From assembly GCA_035555855.1 (NCBI GenBank), contig DATMGD010000071.1, forward strand, positions 186,001-250,000: 64,000 nucleotides of DNA. The letters are read 5' to 3'. Numbering within the stretch: the stretch's first letter is position 1; each line of letters opens with the position of its first letter. A program made the position numbers and the translations under genes. The notes beneath the pieces were generated by a model. That model was not told the DNA's origin, made no database searches, and saw nothing but the letters and a program-made list of their open reading frames with translations. Shown piece after piece: positions 7,264-15,387 of this stretch. The stretch comes from Palsa-892 sp035555855 (GTDB lineage: Bacteria; Pseudomonadota; Alphaproteobacteria; Rhizobiales; Xanthobacteraceae).

Positions 7264-7308
7264 CGATGAAGTGAAGGATTTTCCACAACACCTTGTTGCC
7301 GCGAAGAA

Positions 7309-7344
7309 TGTCATTGGGCTGGCGCGAAGCGCAGCCCGATGACA
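7309..7344 (+). promoter_or_regulatory. Long hairpin between chrB and chrA
   Basis: A near-perfect stem of about 16 bp, TGTCATTGGGCT plus GCGC against GCGC plus AGCCCGATGACA, with one bulged G, one T-G wobble and a GAA loop. No T tract follows, so it is not a classic terminator. It ends 30 bp before the chrA start and could set the chrB/chrA ratio by RNA processing or partial termination. Confidence 0.6.
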
Positions 7345-7373
7345 GGCTCCGCATCGCCTCCTACGGAGAAAAA

Positions 7374-8732
7374 ATGAATCGCCCCTTTCCTTCTTTTACC
7401 GAAGCGACCTGGGTTTGGCTGAAAGTCGCCGCACTCTCCTTTGGCGGACCCGCCGGCCAGATCGCCGTCATGCACAGGATCCTCGTCGAGGAAAAACGCT
7501 GGATCTCGGAGAGCCGTTTTCTGCACGCGCTCAACTACTGCATGCTGCTGCCGGGCCCCGAGGCGCAGCAGCTTGCGACCTATATCGGCTGGCTGATGCA
7601 CAAAACGAAAGGCGGCATCGTCGCCGGCGGCCTGTTCATCGTGCCCGGCATTGTCTCGATCATGGCGCTGAGCTGGGTCTATGCGCTCTACGGCAAGCTC
7701 GGCTGGGTTACGGCATTGTTCTTCGGGCTGAAGGCTGCGGTGCTCGCGATCGTCGTCGAGGCCGTCGTGCGGATCGGCAAGCGCGCGCTGCGCGCGAGCG
7801 CCATGCAATGGCTCGCTGCCGCGGCTTTCGTGCTGATCTTTTTTTTCGCCGTGCCCTTCCCGCTGATCGTCTTTGGCGCGGCGGTGATCGGCTTCATCGC
7901 GGCGAAATACAATCATCCCGCCTTCGCCGGCGGCGGCCACGGCGCGAACGGCAAAAGCGACGACGGCGATTACCTGCTCGCCGAGCAGCTACCTGCTCAT
8001 GCTCACCCGACGCTCAAGCACACGCTGCTCGCCGCTACCGTGTGGCTCGTGCTGTGGCTAACGCCGGTCGTGCTGCTCGTCGCCATGCTCGGCAGCGGCA
8101 ATGTCTTCAGCCAGATCGCACTGTTCTTCAGCAAGATGGCGATGGTGACGTTCGGCGGCGCCTACGCCGCTCTCGCTTACGTCGCCCAACAGGCGGTGTC
8201 GCATTATCAGTGGCTGACGGCGGGCGAAATGTTGGACGGTCTCGGCATGGCCGAGACGACGCCGGGGCCGCTCATCATGGTGTTGCAGTTCGTCGGCTTC
8301 ATCGGCGCATTCCGCGATCCGGGTTCGCTGTCGCCGCTTCTGGCCGGCACGCTCGGCGGATTGCTCGCCACCTGGGTGACGTTCACGCCCTGCTTCCTGT
8401 GGATCTTTCTCGGCGCGCCGTTCATCGAGAAGCTGCGCGGCAACCGGCTGCTCTCGGGCGCGCTCTCGGCGATAACCGCCGCCGTCGTCGGCGTCATTCT
8501 CAATCTTGCGGTGTGGTTCGCGGTTCACACGATCTTCCGCGCGACTTTTCGCATCGAACGCTTCGGGCTCGCCTTCGACGCGCCGGCGCTTTCAAGCGTC
8601 AATTTTGCGGCACTTTTTCTCTCGCTCGCCGCCGCGATTGCGATCTTCCGCTTCAAGGCCGGAATGATCGTAACGCTTGCAGCCTGCTCGGTGGCTGGCG
8701 TTCTGCTTTATTTTGCCGGTGCGCCGCTCTAG
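7374..8732 (+). CDS. chrA: Chromate efflux transporter ChrA (long-chain, CHR family)
   Basis: 452 residues with about 11 hydrophobic segments and two homologous CHR domains, the long-chain form. The N-terminal domain has ALSFGGPAGQIAVMHRIL and ALNYCMLLPGPEAQQLATYIG; the C-terminal domain has KMAMVTFGGAYAALAYV and DGLGMAETTPGPLIMVLQFVGF. These are the conserved loop motifs of the CHR superfamily (PGPxxxQ, FGG). The two halves are joined by a hydrophilic linker near residue 190 (HGANGKSDDGDY). It expels chromate from the cytoplasm using the proton gradient. The ATG at 7374 has the ribosome site ACGGAGAA. It follows chrB and is probably co-expressed with it. Confidence 0.92.
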   Translation: MNRPFPSFTEATWVWLKVAALSFGGPAGQIAVMHRILVEEKRWISESRFLHALNYCMLLPGPEAQQLATYIGWLMHKTKGGIVAGGLFIVPGIVSIMALSWVYALYGKLGWVTALFFGLKAAVLAIVVEAVVRIGKRALRASAMQWLAAAAFVLIFFFAVPFPLIVFGAAVIGFIAAKYNHPAFAGGGHGANGKSDDGDYLLAEQLPAHAHPTLKHTLLAATVWLVLWLTPVVLLVAMLGSGNVFSQIALFFSKMAMVTFGGAYAALAYVAQQAVSHYQWLTAGEMLDGLGMAETTPGPLIMVLQFVGFIGAFRDPGSLSPLLAGTLGGLLATWVTFTPCFLWIFLGAPFIEKLRGNRLLSGALSAITAAVVGVILNLAVWFAVHTIFRATFRIERFGLAFDAPALSSVNFAALFLSLAAAIAIFRFKAGMIVTLAACSVAGVLLYFAGAPL

Positions 8733-8738
8733 GTGGGT

Positions 8739-9089
8739 TCAAATATTGATGCCGAGACGCGGCAACAGCCAGATCGTCAGGCTGTAAAGCACCATCGTCA
8801 GCACGCAGCACGCTGCGAGCGAAAGCCAGAAGCCGAAGCCATGCCGCAGCATTGCCGGAAAAACCAAAAACATCGGCAATGACGGCAGGACGAACCAGAA
8901 GGTCGATTCCGCATGCGCCGCGATGCGCTCGATATCGCTGGTGTCGCGCCAGAGCCAGATGATACCGAGCACCGAAACGAGCGGCAGCGAGGCGATCAGC
9001 CCGCCGATGCCGGGACTGCGGCGCGCGACTTCCGAAATGATCATGACCAGAACGCCTGAGAGCGCCGCCTTGATGATGAGATAGGTCAT
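8739..9089 (-). CDS. DUF3147 family membrane protein
   Basis: 116 residues with four predicted membrane helices (YLIIKAALSGVLVMIISEVA, LIASLPLVSVLGIIWLW, FWFVLPSLPMFLVFPAML, LSLAACCVLTMVLYSLTIW). The conserved RRSPGIGGLIASLPL and WRDT segments place it in DUF3147, small inner-membrane proteins of unknown function. It is convergent with chrA (6 bp gap) and not clearly linked to its neighbours. Confidence 0.75.
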   Translation of the reverse strand: MTYLIIKAALSGVLVMIISEVARRSPGIGGLIASLPLVSVLGIIWLWRDTSDIERIAAHAESTFWFVLPSLPMFLVFPAMLRHGFGFWLSLAACCVLTMVLYSLTIWLLPRLGINI

Positions 9090-9474
9090 GTGTCGCTTCC
9101 TGATCTGGCCGTTGCACGGGCATGATCTTCACCCTCACGCCGTTTAACAAGCTCGTCCAAACTGCGGAATGATCACGGCTGCCTGCGCTATTCCGCCGCA
9201 ACGATCCGCGGCGCGATAACGATCCGGTAAGAAATCTGAACACCCGTTCAGCATCCTGATTTTACGGGTGTTTTTGCTCCCCGGATCGCGGCAAAACGTG
9301 ACTCGGGTCACAGCCGCATCGAGTGCTCAGGCGTTATAAGAGCAGCAAGAATGATCGAGGTACGAAATCATTCTCACTTGTTTCGTGCCCCGATAATTGA
9401 ACCGAAGCAACACGAGAATTAGCTTACGACCGATTCGGGTCGCCGCTTTCGAGCTTCATCTCAGGAGAACTACC
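9090..9474. other. 385-bp intergenic gap with a weak hairpin
   Basis: No convincing gene is present. A long-loop inverted repeat AACACCCGT/ACGGGTGTT followed by TTT lies at 9239-9275 (plus strand); it could be a weak terminator or part of the leader of the next small exported protein. A TTATAAGAG stretch near 9335 and AT-rich DNA to 9425 probably hold the promoter. Confidence 0.4.
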
Positions 9475-9819
9475 ATGAAGAAGGCATTCCTCACCCTCGC
9501 AGCGCTGGCGGCGATTGCCGCCGGCACGCTCGCGACCACCGGCCCGGCCGACGCGCGCTGCGGCTGGAACTGCGGCGCGGCCATCGGCGCCGGCGCCATT
9601 ATCGGCGGCGCCATCATCGGCAACGCGCTCGCCGGCCCGCCGCCGCCCGCTTACGCCTATCCGCAATACGCGCCGGTCGACGGCTACGCCTACTATGACG
9701 GCTACGGCGTGCGTGCGCCGGTTGGCTGCCCCGGTGGCTACTGGGCCCGCCGCCCGCTCATGGACCGTTGGGGCAATCAGGTCGGCTGGAGCCGCCCGCG
9801 CTTCTTCTGCCCGTACTAA
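9475..9819 (+). CDS. Small exported Gly/Tyr/Pro-rich protein
   Basis: 114 residues. A signal peptide (AFLTLAALAAIAAGTLATTGPADA) is followed by RCGWNCGAA, a glycine-zipper-like hydrophobic stretch (IGAGAIIGGAIIGNALAG), a PPPPAYAYPQYAP tyrosine/proline-rich section and a C-terminal GYWARRPLMDRWGNQVGWSRPRFFCPY. Four cysteines are present. This resembles the abundant small surface or periplasmic glycine-zipper proteins of Hyphomicrobiales, of unknown role. The ribosome site AGGAGAA decides the start at 9475. A terminator follows at once. Confidence 0.75.
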   Translation: MKKAFLTLAALAAIAAGTLATTGPADARCGWNCGAAIGAGAIIGGAIIGNALAGPPPPAYAYPQYAPVDGYAYYDGYGVRAPVGCPGGYWARRPLMDRWGNQVGWSRPRFFCPY

Positions 9820-9832
9820 TTTCAGCGACACT

Positions 9833-9872
9833 AAAAACAAACCGGCGGGAGCAATCCCGCCGGTTTTGTTTT
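9833..9872. terminator. Bidirectional rho-independent terminator
   Basis: The stem ACCGGCGGGA/TCCCGCCGGT with loop GCAA is flanked by A-rich and T-rich tracts on both sides (AAAAACAA before, TTTGTTTT after). It serves the plus-strand exported protein and the convergent transglycosylase gene. Confidence 0.88.
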
Positions 9873-9875
9873 GGG

Positions 9876-11090
9876 CTATCGCCGCTGCATATGCCGCAGC
9901 ACTTCCGGCGTCGGCCAGCAATCGAGCTTGAGGCGGCTTTGCTTCTGATACTGACCGAGCGCGGCGCGCGTCTGCATCCCGGCCTTGCCGTCGATCTTGT
10001 CGCGGTAGATGCCTTTTTCGGTCAGCACCTTCTGCATCGTCTCGACATCCTTGGTTTTCATCAGCGGGATTTTCGCCCAAGCGCCGTGGAACGGCCCGCC
10101 CCCGCCGATCTTGTCGGCGAGATGCCCGACGAACAAAACGTAGAGATCGGAGAAGTTATATTCCTTGATGACGTAGTAGTTCTTCGGCGTGAGAAATGAC
10201 GGCCCGTAAATTCCTTCCGGCTGCAAGAGCGAAGCCTCCTGCGCAAGCTCATGCGGCGATAATTTCTGATACGGCTTGAAGCCCGCCGCCACCCAGTCGC
10301 GGATCGGCCGCTTCACTTCAGGGACGCCGATCGAGCAGTCGGCACTCGCAGGCGCCTGCACTTCATAGGCCCAGCGCTCGCCCGTCACCCAGCCTTTTGC
10401 TTTGAGTTGCCCGGCAGCGGCAGCCAATGCGTCCGGCACCGAATTCCAGATGTCGCGCTTGCCGTCGCCGTCGAAATCGACGGCATATTTGTAGAACTCC
10501 GACGGCAGGAATTGCGTGAGGCCCATCGCGCCAGCCCACGAGCTGCGCATGTCGGCAAGCTTCACATGGCCTTCCTGCAAAATGCGCAGCGCCAGCAGAA
10601 ATTCCTCGCGGAATTTTTCCTTGCGCTTGCCGATATAGGCCTGCGTCGCGAGCACCCGGATGGCGTTATGCGGCAGCTTGTAGCGGCCGAAATCCGTCTC
10701 GCGGCCCCAGATCGCAAGCAGCACATTGCGCGAAACGCCATAGTGCTGCTCGATCGCAGCAAGCGGCGCGTTGTATTGCGCCGAGAGTTGACGCGCATAA
10801 TTGGCGAGCCGGTCGATGCTCTTTTCGGAGACATAGACGGCGGGCGACTGGACGAATTCGGGCTGCTCGGGCGGCTTCGCGCCGGGAATATCGAGATCGG
10901 GCAGCGAGAGATCGGGCTCTAGCCCGCGCGTCGCGTTGTCGAACGTCGCCTTTGAGACGCCCATCTGCCGCGCCCGCGGCCACAGGTCCTGGATGAACTT
11001 GTCGAAGGCAGGATCGGCGAGTGCCGAAGACGGCACAAACCACGCCGCGAAAATCAGGATCAAACCAATCTTCGCGGCGCGGCGTTTCAT
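9876..11090 (-). CDS. Lytic murein transglycosylase, MltB-like, with peptidoglycan-binding domain
   Basis: 404 residues. A signal peptide (GLILIFAAWFVPSSALA) precedes the MltB-type catalytic domain (SLT_2), with IEQHYGVSRNVLLAIWGRETDFGRY, where Glu of GRETDFG is the catalytic acid, and MRSSWAGAMGLTQFLPSEFYKYAVDFDGDGKRDIW. The C-terminal ~60 residues form a PG_binding_1 repeat (VLTEKGIYRDKIDGKAGMQTRAALGQYQKQ). It cleaves peptidoglycan glycan strands to 1,6-anhydromuropeptides in the periplasm. ATG 11090 with GGGAG was preferred to TTG 11093. It lies 9 bp downstream of ettA on the same strand. Confidence 0.92.
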   Translation of the reverse strand: MKRRAAKIGLILIFAAWFVPSSALADPAFDKFIQDLWPRARQMGVSKATFDNATRGLEPDLSLPDLDIPGAKPPEQPEFVQSPAVYVSEKSIDRLANYARQLSAQYNAPLAAIEQHYGVSRNVLLAIWGRETDFGRYKLPHNAIRVLATQAYIGKRKEKFREEFLLALRILQEGHVKLADMRSSWAGAMGLTQFLPSEFYKYAVDFDGDGKRDIWNSVPDALAAAAGQLKAKGWVTGERWAYEVQAPASADCSIGVPEVKRPIRDWVAAGFKPYQKLSPHELAQEASLLQPEGIYGPSFLTPKNYYVIKEYNFSDLYVLFVGHLADKIGGGGPFHGAWAKIPLMKTKDVETMQKVLTEKGIYRDKIDGKAGMQTRAALGQYQKQSRLKLDCWPTPEVLRHMQRR

Positions 11091-11099
11091 CAAAGCTCC

Positions 11100-12755
11100 C
11101 TATCTCGTGAACTTTTTATATTTGATTCGGTGCGGAATTTCGGCAGCCGCACCCAGGCGGCGCTTTTTATCCGCCTCGTAATCCTGGAAGTTGCCTTCGA
11201 ACCATTCGACATGACTGTCGCCCTCGAAGGCCAGCATGTGGGTCGCGATGCGGTCGAGGAAGAAGCGATCGTGGCTGATGATAACGGCGCAGCCGGCGAA
11301 ATCCTCGAGCGCCTCTTCGAGCGCGCGCAGCGTATCGACGTCGAGATCGTTGGTCGGTTCGTCGAGCAGGATGACGTTCGCACCCGAGCGCAGCATCTTG
11401 GCGAGATGCACGCGGTTGCGCTCGCCGCCCGAGAGCGAGCCGACCTTTTTCTGCTGGTCGCCGCCTTTGAAGTTGAACGCCGCGACGTAGGCCCGGCTCT
11501 GCACGTCTTTCTTGCCGAGCGTGATGATGTCGTTGCCGCCGGAGATTTCCTCCCACACGGTCTTTGAGCCGTCGAGCGAATCGCGGCTTTGATCGACATA
11601 GCCGAGGCTCACCGTCTCGCCGACCTTGATCGTGCCGCTGTCGGGCTGCTCTTGCCCGGTGATCATGCGGAACAATGTCGTCTTGCCGGCGCCGTTCGCG
11701 CCGATGACGCCGACGATGCCGCCCGGCGGTAGCTTGAACGACAGCCCGTCGAACAGCAGGTTGTCGCCGTAAGCCTTGGCGAGTTCTTCGGCCTCGATGA
11801 CATTACTGCCGAGCCGCTCGGCGACCGGAATAATGATCTGCGCGGTTTGCGGCGCCTTCTCGCTGCTTTTCTTGACGAGATCTTCGTAACGCTGGAAGCG
11901 CGCCTTGTTCTTTGCCTGGCGCGCCTTGGGGGATGCCGAAATCCATTCGCGCTCGCGCTCGATGGCGCGCTGGCGTGCTTCTTCTTCGCGGCCTTCCTGC
12001 TCGAGGCGCTTCTGCTTCTGCTCGAGCCACGACGAATAGTTGCCCTGATAGGGAATGCCGCGGCCGCGGTCGAGCTCCAGAATCCAGCCGGTGACGTTGT
12101 CGAGGAAGTAGCGATCGTGGGTCACGATCAGCACCGCGCCGGGATATTCCTTGAGGTGATTTTCGAGCCACGACACCGTCTCTGCGTCAAGATGGTTGGT
12201 CGGCTCGTCGAGCAGCAACAAATCCGGCTGATCGAGCAGCAGGCGGCAAAGCGCGACACGACGGCGCTCGCCGCCCGAGAGCTTCGAGACCTCGGCGTCA
12301 TCCGGCGGGCAGCGCAGCGCATCCATCGCCTGATCGACCTTGGAGTCGAGATCCCACAGCCCCTTGGCCTCGATCTCGTCCTGCAACTTCGCCATCTCGT
12401 CGGCGGTCTCTTCCGAATAGTTGGCGGCGATCTCGTTGTAGCGGTCGAGCAGCGCCTGCTTGCCGGCGACGCCTTCCATGACGTTCTCGCGCACGGTCTT
12501 GTTCGGATCGAGCTGCGGCTCCTGCGACAGATATCCGACGCGCGCGCCGTTCGCCACGAAAGCCTCGCCGGTGAACTCCTTGTCCATGCCGGCCATGATC
12601 CGCATCAAGGTCGATTTACCGGCGCCGTTGACGCCGAGGATGCCGATCTTGGCGTCGGGGTAGAAAGAGAGATGAATGCCATCCAGCACCTTCCGGCCGC
12701 CCGGATAGGTCTTGGAGAGCCCATTCATCTGATAAATATATTGCCAGGACGCCAT
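11100..12755 (-). CDS. ettA: Energy-dependent translational throttle EttA (ABC-F)
   Basis: 551 residues, the usual EttA length. There are two ATP-binding cassettes: Walker A GVNGAGKST and GANGAGKTT, signatures LSGGERRR and LSGGERNR, Walker B LLLLDEPTNHLD and VILLDEPTNDLD. The linker contains the P-site tRNA-interaction motif region (ISASPKARQAKNKARFQRYEDL), and the N-terminus SWQYIYQMNGLSKTYPGG is EttA-like. It is a soluble ABC-F protein that binds the ribosomal E site and gates translation according to the ATP/ADP ratio. ATG 12755 fits the family N-terminus better than an in-frame GTG four codons upstream. Confidence 0.95.
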   Translation of the reverse strand: MASWQYIYQMNGLSKTYPGGRKVLDGIHLSFYPDAKIGILGVNGAGKSTLMRIMAGMDKEFTGEAFVANGARVGYLSQEPQLDPNKTVRENVMEGVAGKQALLDRYNEIAANYSEETADEMAKLQDEIEAKGLWDLDSKVDQAMDALRCPPDDAEVSKLSGGERRRVALCRLLLDQPDLLLLDEPTNHLDAETVSWLENHLKEYPGAVLIVTHDRYFLDNVTGWILELDRGRGIPYQGNYSSWLEQKQKRLEQEGREEEARQRAIEREREWISASPKARQAKNKARFQRYEDLVKKSSEKAPQTAQIIIPVAERLGSNVIEAEELAKAYGDNLLFDGLSFKLPPGGIVGVIGANGAGKTTLFRMITGQEQPDSGTIKVGETVSLGYVDQSRDSLDGSKTVWEEISGGNDIITLGKKDVQSRAYVAAFNFKGGDQQKKVGSLSGGERNRVHLAKMLRSGANVILLDEPTNDLDVDTLRALEEALEDFAGCAVIISHDRFFLDRIATHMLAFEGDSHVEWFEGNFQDYEADKKRRLGAAAEIPHRIKYKKFTR

Positions 12756-12859
12756 GGCGAACCGCACGCTCCGTTCTGTTTTGAAAGCGCGGGTTTAGTA
12801 GCGGGCCGGCCCCGCTTGGGCAAGTTAAACCGGCAAATCCGGCGTCAAACCCGCCGAAA

Positions 12860-12891
12860 CGGCTCCGGATCCATGGCAAGATCCGGGGCCG
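12860..12891 (-). terminator. GC-rich hairpin downstream of the glycosyltransferase gene
   Basis: The inverted repeat CGGCTCCGGATC/GATCCGGGGCCG with an 8-nt loop lies 7 bp past the glycosyltransferase stop. Only a short TTT follows on the minus strand, so termination would be weak. Confidence 0.45.
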
Positions 12892-12897
12892 CTTTGA

Positions 12898-14010
12898 TCA
12901 ACTGGCGTCGTGGTTGACGTAAATCTGCGGTGTAAGCCCCGCACCCGTGCCGTTGATCCGGCCGATCTCGTTCGGCGCGGGCTTCTTCAGCAGCCGGCGA
13001 TAAAGCTTGACGTAATCGCGCGCCATGCGCGCCGCCGTGAAGCGTTCGTCGAACACCGCCCGGATACGCTTGCGGTCGAGCGCAAGCGTTTGTGGCAGCA
13101 CCTCGATCGCCTGCTCCACCGTATCGACGATATGGCCGGTGACGCCCTCGTCGATCACTTCCGGCACCGAGCCGTTGCGGAAGGCGAGCACCGGCGTGCC
13201 GCAAGCCATCGCCTCGATCATCACGAGGCCAAACGGCTCCGGCCAGTCGATCGGGAATAGAAGCGCGCGCGCATTGCCGAGGAAGTCCTGTTTCTCGCGC
13301 TCGTTGACTTCGCCGATGAATTCGACGCCCGGGCCATTGTCCATCATCGGTTTGATCTTCTCGCGGTAATAGGCCTCGTCGAGCGAGTCGATCTTTGCTG
13401 CGATTTTGAGCGGGATGCCCGCCGCGCGAGCGATCTCGATCGCGCGGTCCGGCCGCTTGTCGAGTGCGATACGGCCGAGAAAGGCAAGGTAATCGCCCTT
13501 CGGTTTGAGATTGGCCTTGAACAAATTCGCCGGCAGGCCGTGGTGGATGACATTGGTGACATTCGCCATCGGGATTGCACTCGCCTGCGAGCGAGAGATC
13601 GCCGCGAGCGGCATGCGGTTGTAAGCCTTGTAAAGAAGGCCGTAGTCGTGGAAGTCCTGCCGGCTGTGCAGCGTCGTCAGCGTACGGTCGCCGATCTGAC
13701 GAAAAAACGGCAAATGGAAGAATTCGACGTGAAAATGCACGATGTCGAATTCATGCGCACAGCTTCGCACCGTATCCAGCATCATCATCAGATGCGGATA
13801 GGTATCCTTGCAGCGCGGATCGAGCCGAAGCGCCTGCTCGGAGCAGGGAATTAGCTCGGCCTCGGTAATGGAGTCGCCGCTGGCGAAGAGTGTGACGTCG
13901 TGCCCCTGTTTGACCAGTTCCTCGGTCAACCACGACACCACCCGCTCGGTACCGCCATATTTTTTCGGCGGCACGCTTTCGATCAGCGGACTGATTTGTG
14001 CAATACGCAT
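12898..14010 (-). CDS. Glycosyltransferase family 4 protein
   Basis: 370 residues of GT-B fold. The N-terminal domain begins MRIAQISPLIESVPPKKYGGTERVVSWLTEELVKQGHDVTLF, with the GG nucleotide loop. The C-terminal domain holds YLAFLGRIALDKRPDRAIEIA and the retaining GT4 E-X7-E motif (PEPFGLVMIEAMACGTPVLAF). There is no signal or membrane segment, so it is a cytoplasmic enzyme acting on a nucleotide sugar. The acceptor is unknown; GT4 proteins of this close type are often linked to exopolysaccharide or stress-related glycan synthesis. An upstream in-frame extension to 14208 has no ribosome site; the ATG at 14010 follows AAGGAAAG. Confidence 0.85.
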   Translation of the reverse strand: MRIAQISPLIESVPPKKYGGTERVVSWLTEELVKQGHDVTLFASGDSITEAELIPCSEQALRLDPRCKDTYPHLMMMLDTVRSCAHEFDIVHFHVEFFHLPFFRQIGDRTLTTLHSRQDFHDYGLLYKAYNRMPLAAISRSQASAIPMANVTNVIHHGLPANLFKANLKPKGDYLAFLGRIALDKRPDRAIEIARAAGIPLKIAAKIDSLDEAYYREKIKPMMDNGPGVEFIGEVNEREKQDFLGNARALLFPIDWPEPFGLVMIEAMACGTPVLAFRNGSVPEVIDEGVTGHIVDTVEQAIEVLPQTLALDRKRIRAVFDERFTAARMARDYVKLYRRLLKKPAPNEIGRINGTGAGLTPQIYVNHDAS

Positions 14011-14244
14011 GTCTTTCCTTGCTCCCGTCTTTGATCCACCCGAAGCCTTCCCCCAGCCGCCCCGTGCAAACTCCGAGCCAATCAGAAAGTTCATTCCGCC
14101 ATGCGTTTTTTGCAGGGATATGTCTGCCAAAGCGGCACTATGATATTTTTTTGACCTGTGCCACAGAGATGCCCTGATTAAACTCCGGAGCGCCCAATCG
14201 GCGCCCAATTCCCCTCCCGACCTTCCGAAACTGCAAGGCTTATC

Positions 14245-15384
14245 ATGACGATCGCGACCGTTTCCGACCTGCGCCCGCTTGCCAAGCGCCGCCTGCCCAA
14301 ATTCGTATTCGATTATCTCGATGGCGCGGCCGGTGACGAAAAGGGCATGGCCCGGAATATCGATGCGTTCGACAATTATCTGCTCAAGCCGCGCATGCTG
14401 ATGAATGTCGAGGAACGTGACCTTTCAACGACCCTGATGGGCCGCAAGTGGTCGCTGCCCTTCGGTTGCGCACCGATCGGCTTTTGCAACCTGATGTGCC
14501 CGGACGGCGAGCGCGCCGTCGCCCATGCCGCCAAGGCCGCGAACATCCCCTGCACGCTTTCGACCTCCGGCACCACGGCGATGGAAAAGTATCACGGCTA
14601 CGCGCCGGAAAACGCTTGGTACCAGCTTTACGTCTCGCGCGTGCGGGAGATCGCCGACGATCTCGTCAAGCGCGCCGATGAGAGCGGCTACGAGACGCTC
14701 GTCGTCACCGTCGATATCCCGGTGGCCGCGCGCCGCACCCGCGACATCCGCAACAATTTTAGCGTCGCGCTGAAAATATCGCCGAAATTCGTCTGGGAAC
14801 TGGTGAGCCACCCGACCTGGTCGCTCGCGACGTTAAAGAACGGCATTCCGCGCTTCGAAAACATGGAGCGCTACACCAAGCAGACCGGCGCAAAACCCGT
14901 CGCGGGCTTCGTCTCCTCACAAATCAGCGGCCGCTTCAACTGGGATGAACTCAAGAAGTTGCGCGATCGCTGGAAGCGCAAGCTCGTCGTGAAGGGCCTC
15001 TTGTCCGCCGAAGACGCCGTGAAGGCCCGCGATATGGGCATCGACTCCGTCGTGATTTCCAATCACGGCGGCCGGCAGATCGAGTCTCTCCCCGCACCGA
15101 TCGACGTCATCAGCGAAGTGCGTGCCGCCGTCGGCCCGAGCTATCCTCTGATCCTCGATAGCGGCATCCGTTCGGGCGAGCACATCCTGAAGGCGCTCGC
15201 CGCCGGCGCCGATTTCGTGCTGCTCGGCCGCGCCATGATGTTCGGCATCGCCGGCCTCGGCCCCGACGGCGCCAAGATCGTCATCGACATGCTGCGCGAT
15301 GAAACGAGCCGCGCCATGGCGCAGCTTGGTTACACCGACATCGCAAGCTGGAAGGCGGCCGCGCCGATCATCCATCACCGCTAA
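14245..15384 (+). CDS. FMN-dependent alpha-hydroxy-acid dehydrogenase (L-lactate dehydrogenase-like)
   Basis: 379 residues, a single TIM-barrel FMN domain. It shows DLRPLAKRRLPKFVFDYLDGAAGDE, FGCAPIGFCNLMCPDGE, TLSTSGTTAMEKY, VVTVDIPVAARRTRDIRN, KLVVKGLLSAEDA (Lys contacting FMN), the active-site segment VVISNHGGRQIESLPAPID with the catalytic His, and LILDSGIRSGEHILKALAAGADFVLLGR. This family oxidises L-lactate, mandelate or glycolate and feeds electrons to the quinone pool. The substrate cannot be decided from sequence alone. It is convergent with the dienelactone hydrolase gene, 3 bp apart, and there is no lactate permease or regulator nearby. Confidence 0.88.
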   Translation: MTIATVSDLRPLAKRRLPKFVFDYLDGAAGDEKGMARNIDAFDNYLLKPRMLMNVEERDLSTTLMGRKWSLPFGCAPIGFCNLMCPDGERAVAHAAKAANIPCTLSTSGTTAMEKYHGYAPENAWYQLYVSRVREIADDLVKRADESGYETLVVTVDIPVAARRTRDIRNNFSVALKISPKFVWELVSHPTWSLATLKNGIPRFENMERYTKQTGAKPVAGFVSSQISGRFNWDELKKLRDRWKRKLVVKGLLSAEDAVKARDMGIDSVVISNHGGRQIESLPAPIDVISEVRAAVGPSYPLILDSGIRSGEHILKALAAGADFVLLGRAMMFGIAGLGPDGAKIVIDMLRDETSRAMAQLGYTDIASWKAAAPIIHHR

Positions 15385-15387
15385 ATA

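Noticed and set aside
9239..9275. Rho-independent terminator in the 9.1-9.5 kb gap
   Set aside because: The stem has a 16-nt loop and no plus-strand gene ends nearby; kept only as a remark in the gap entry.
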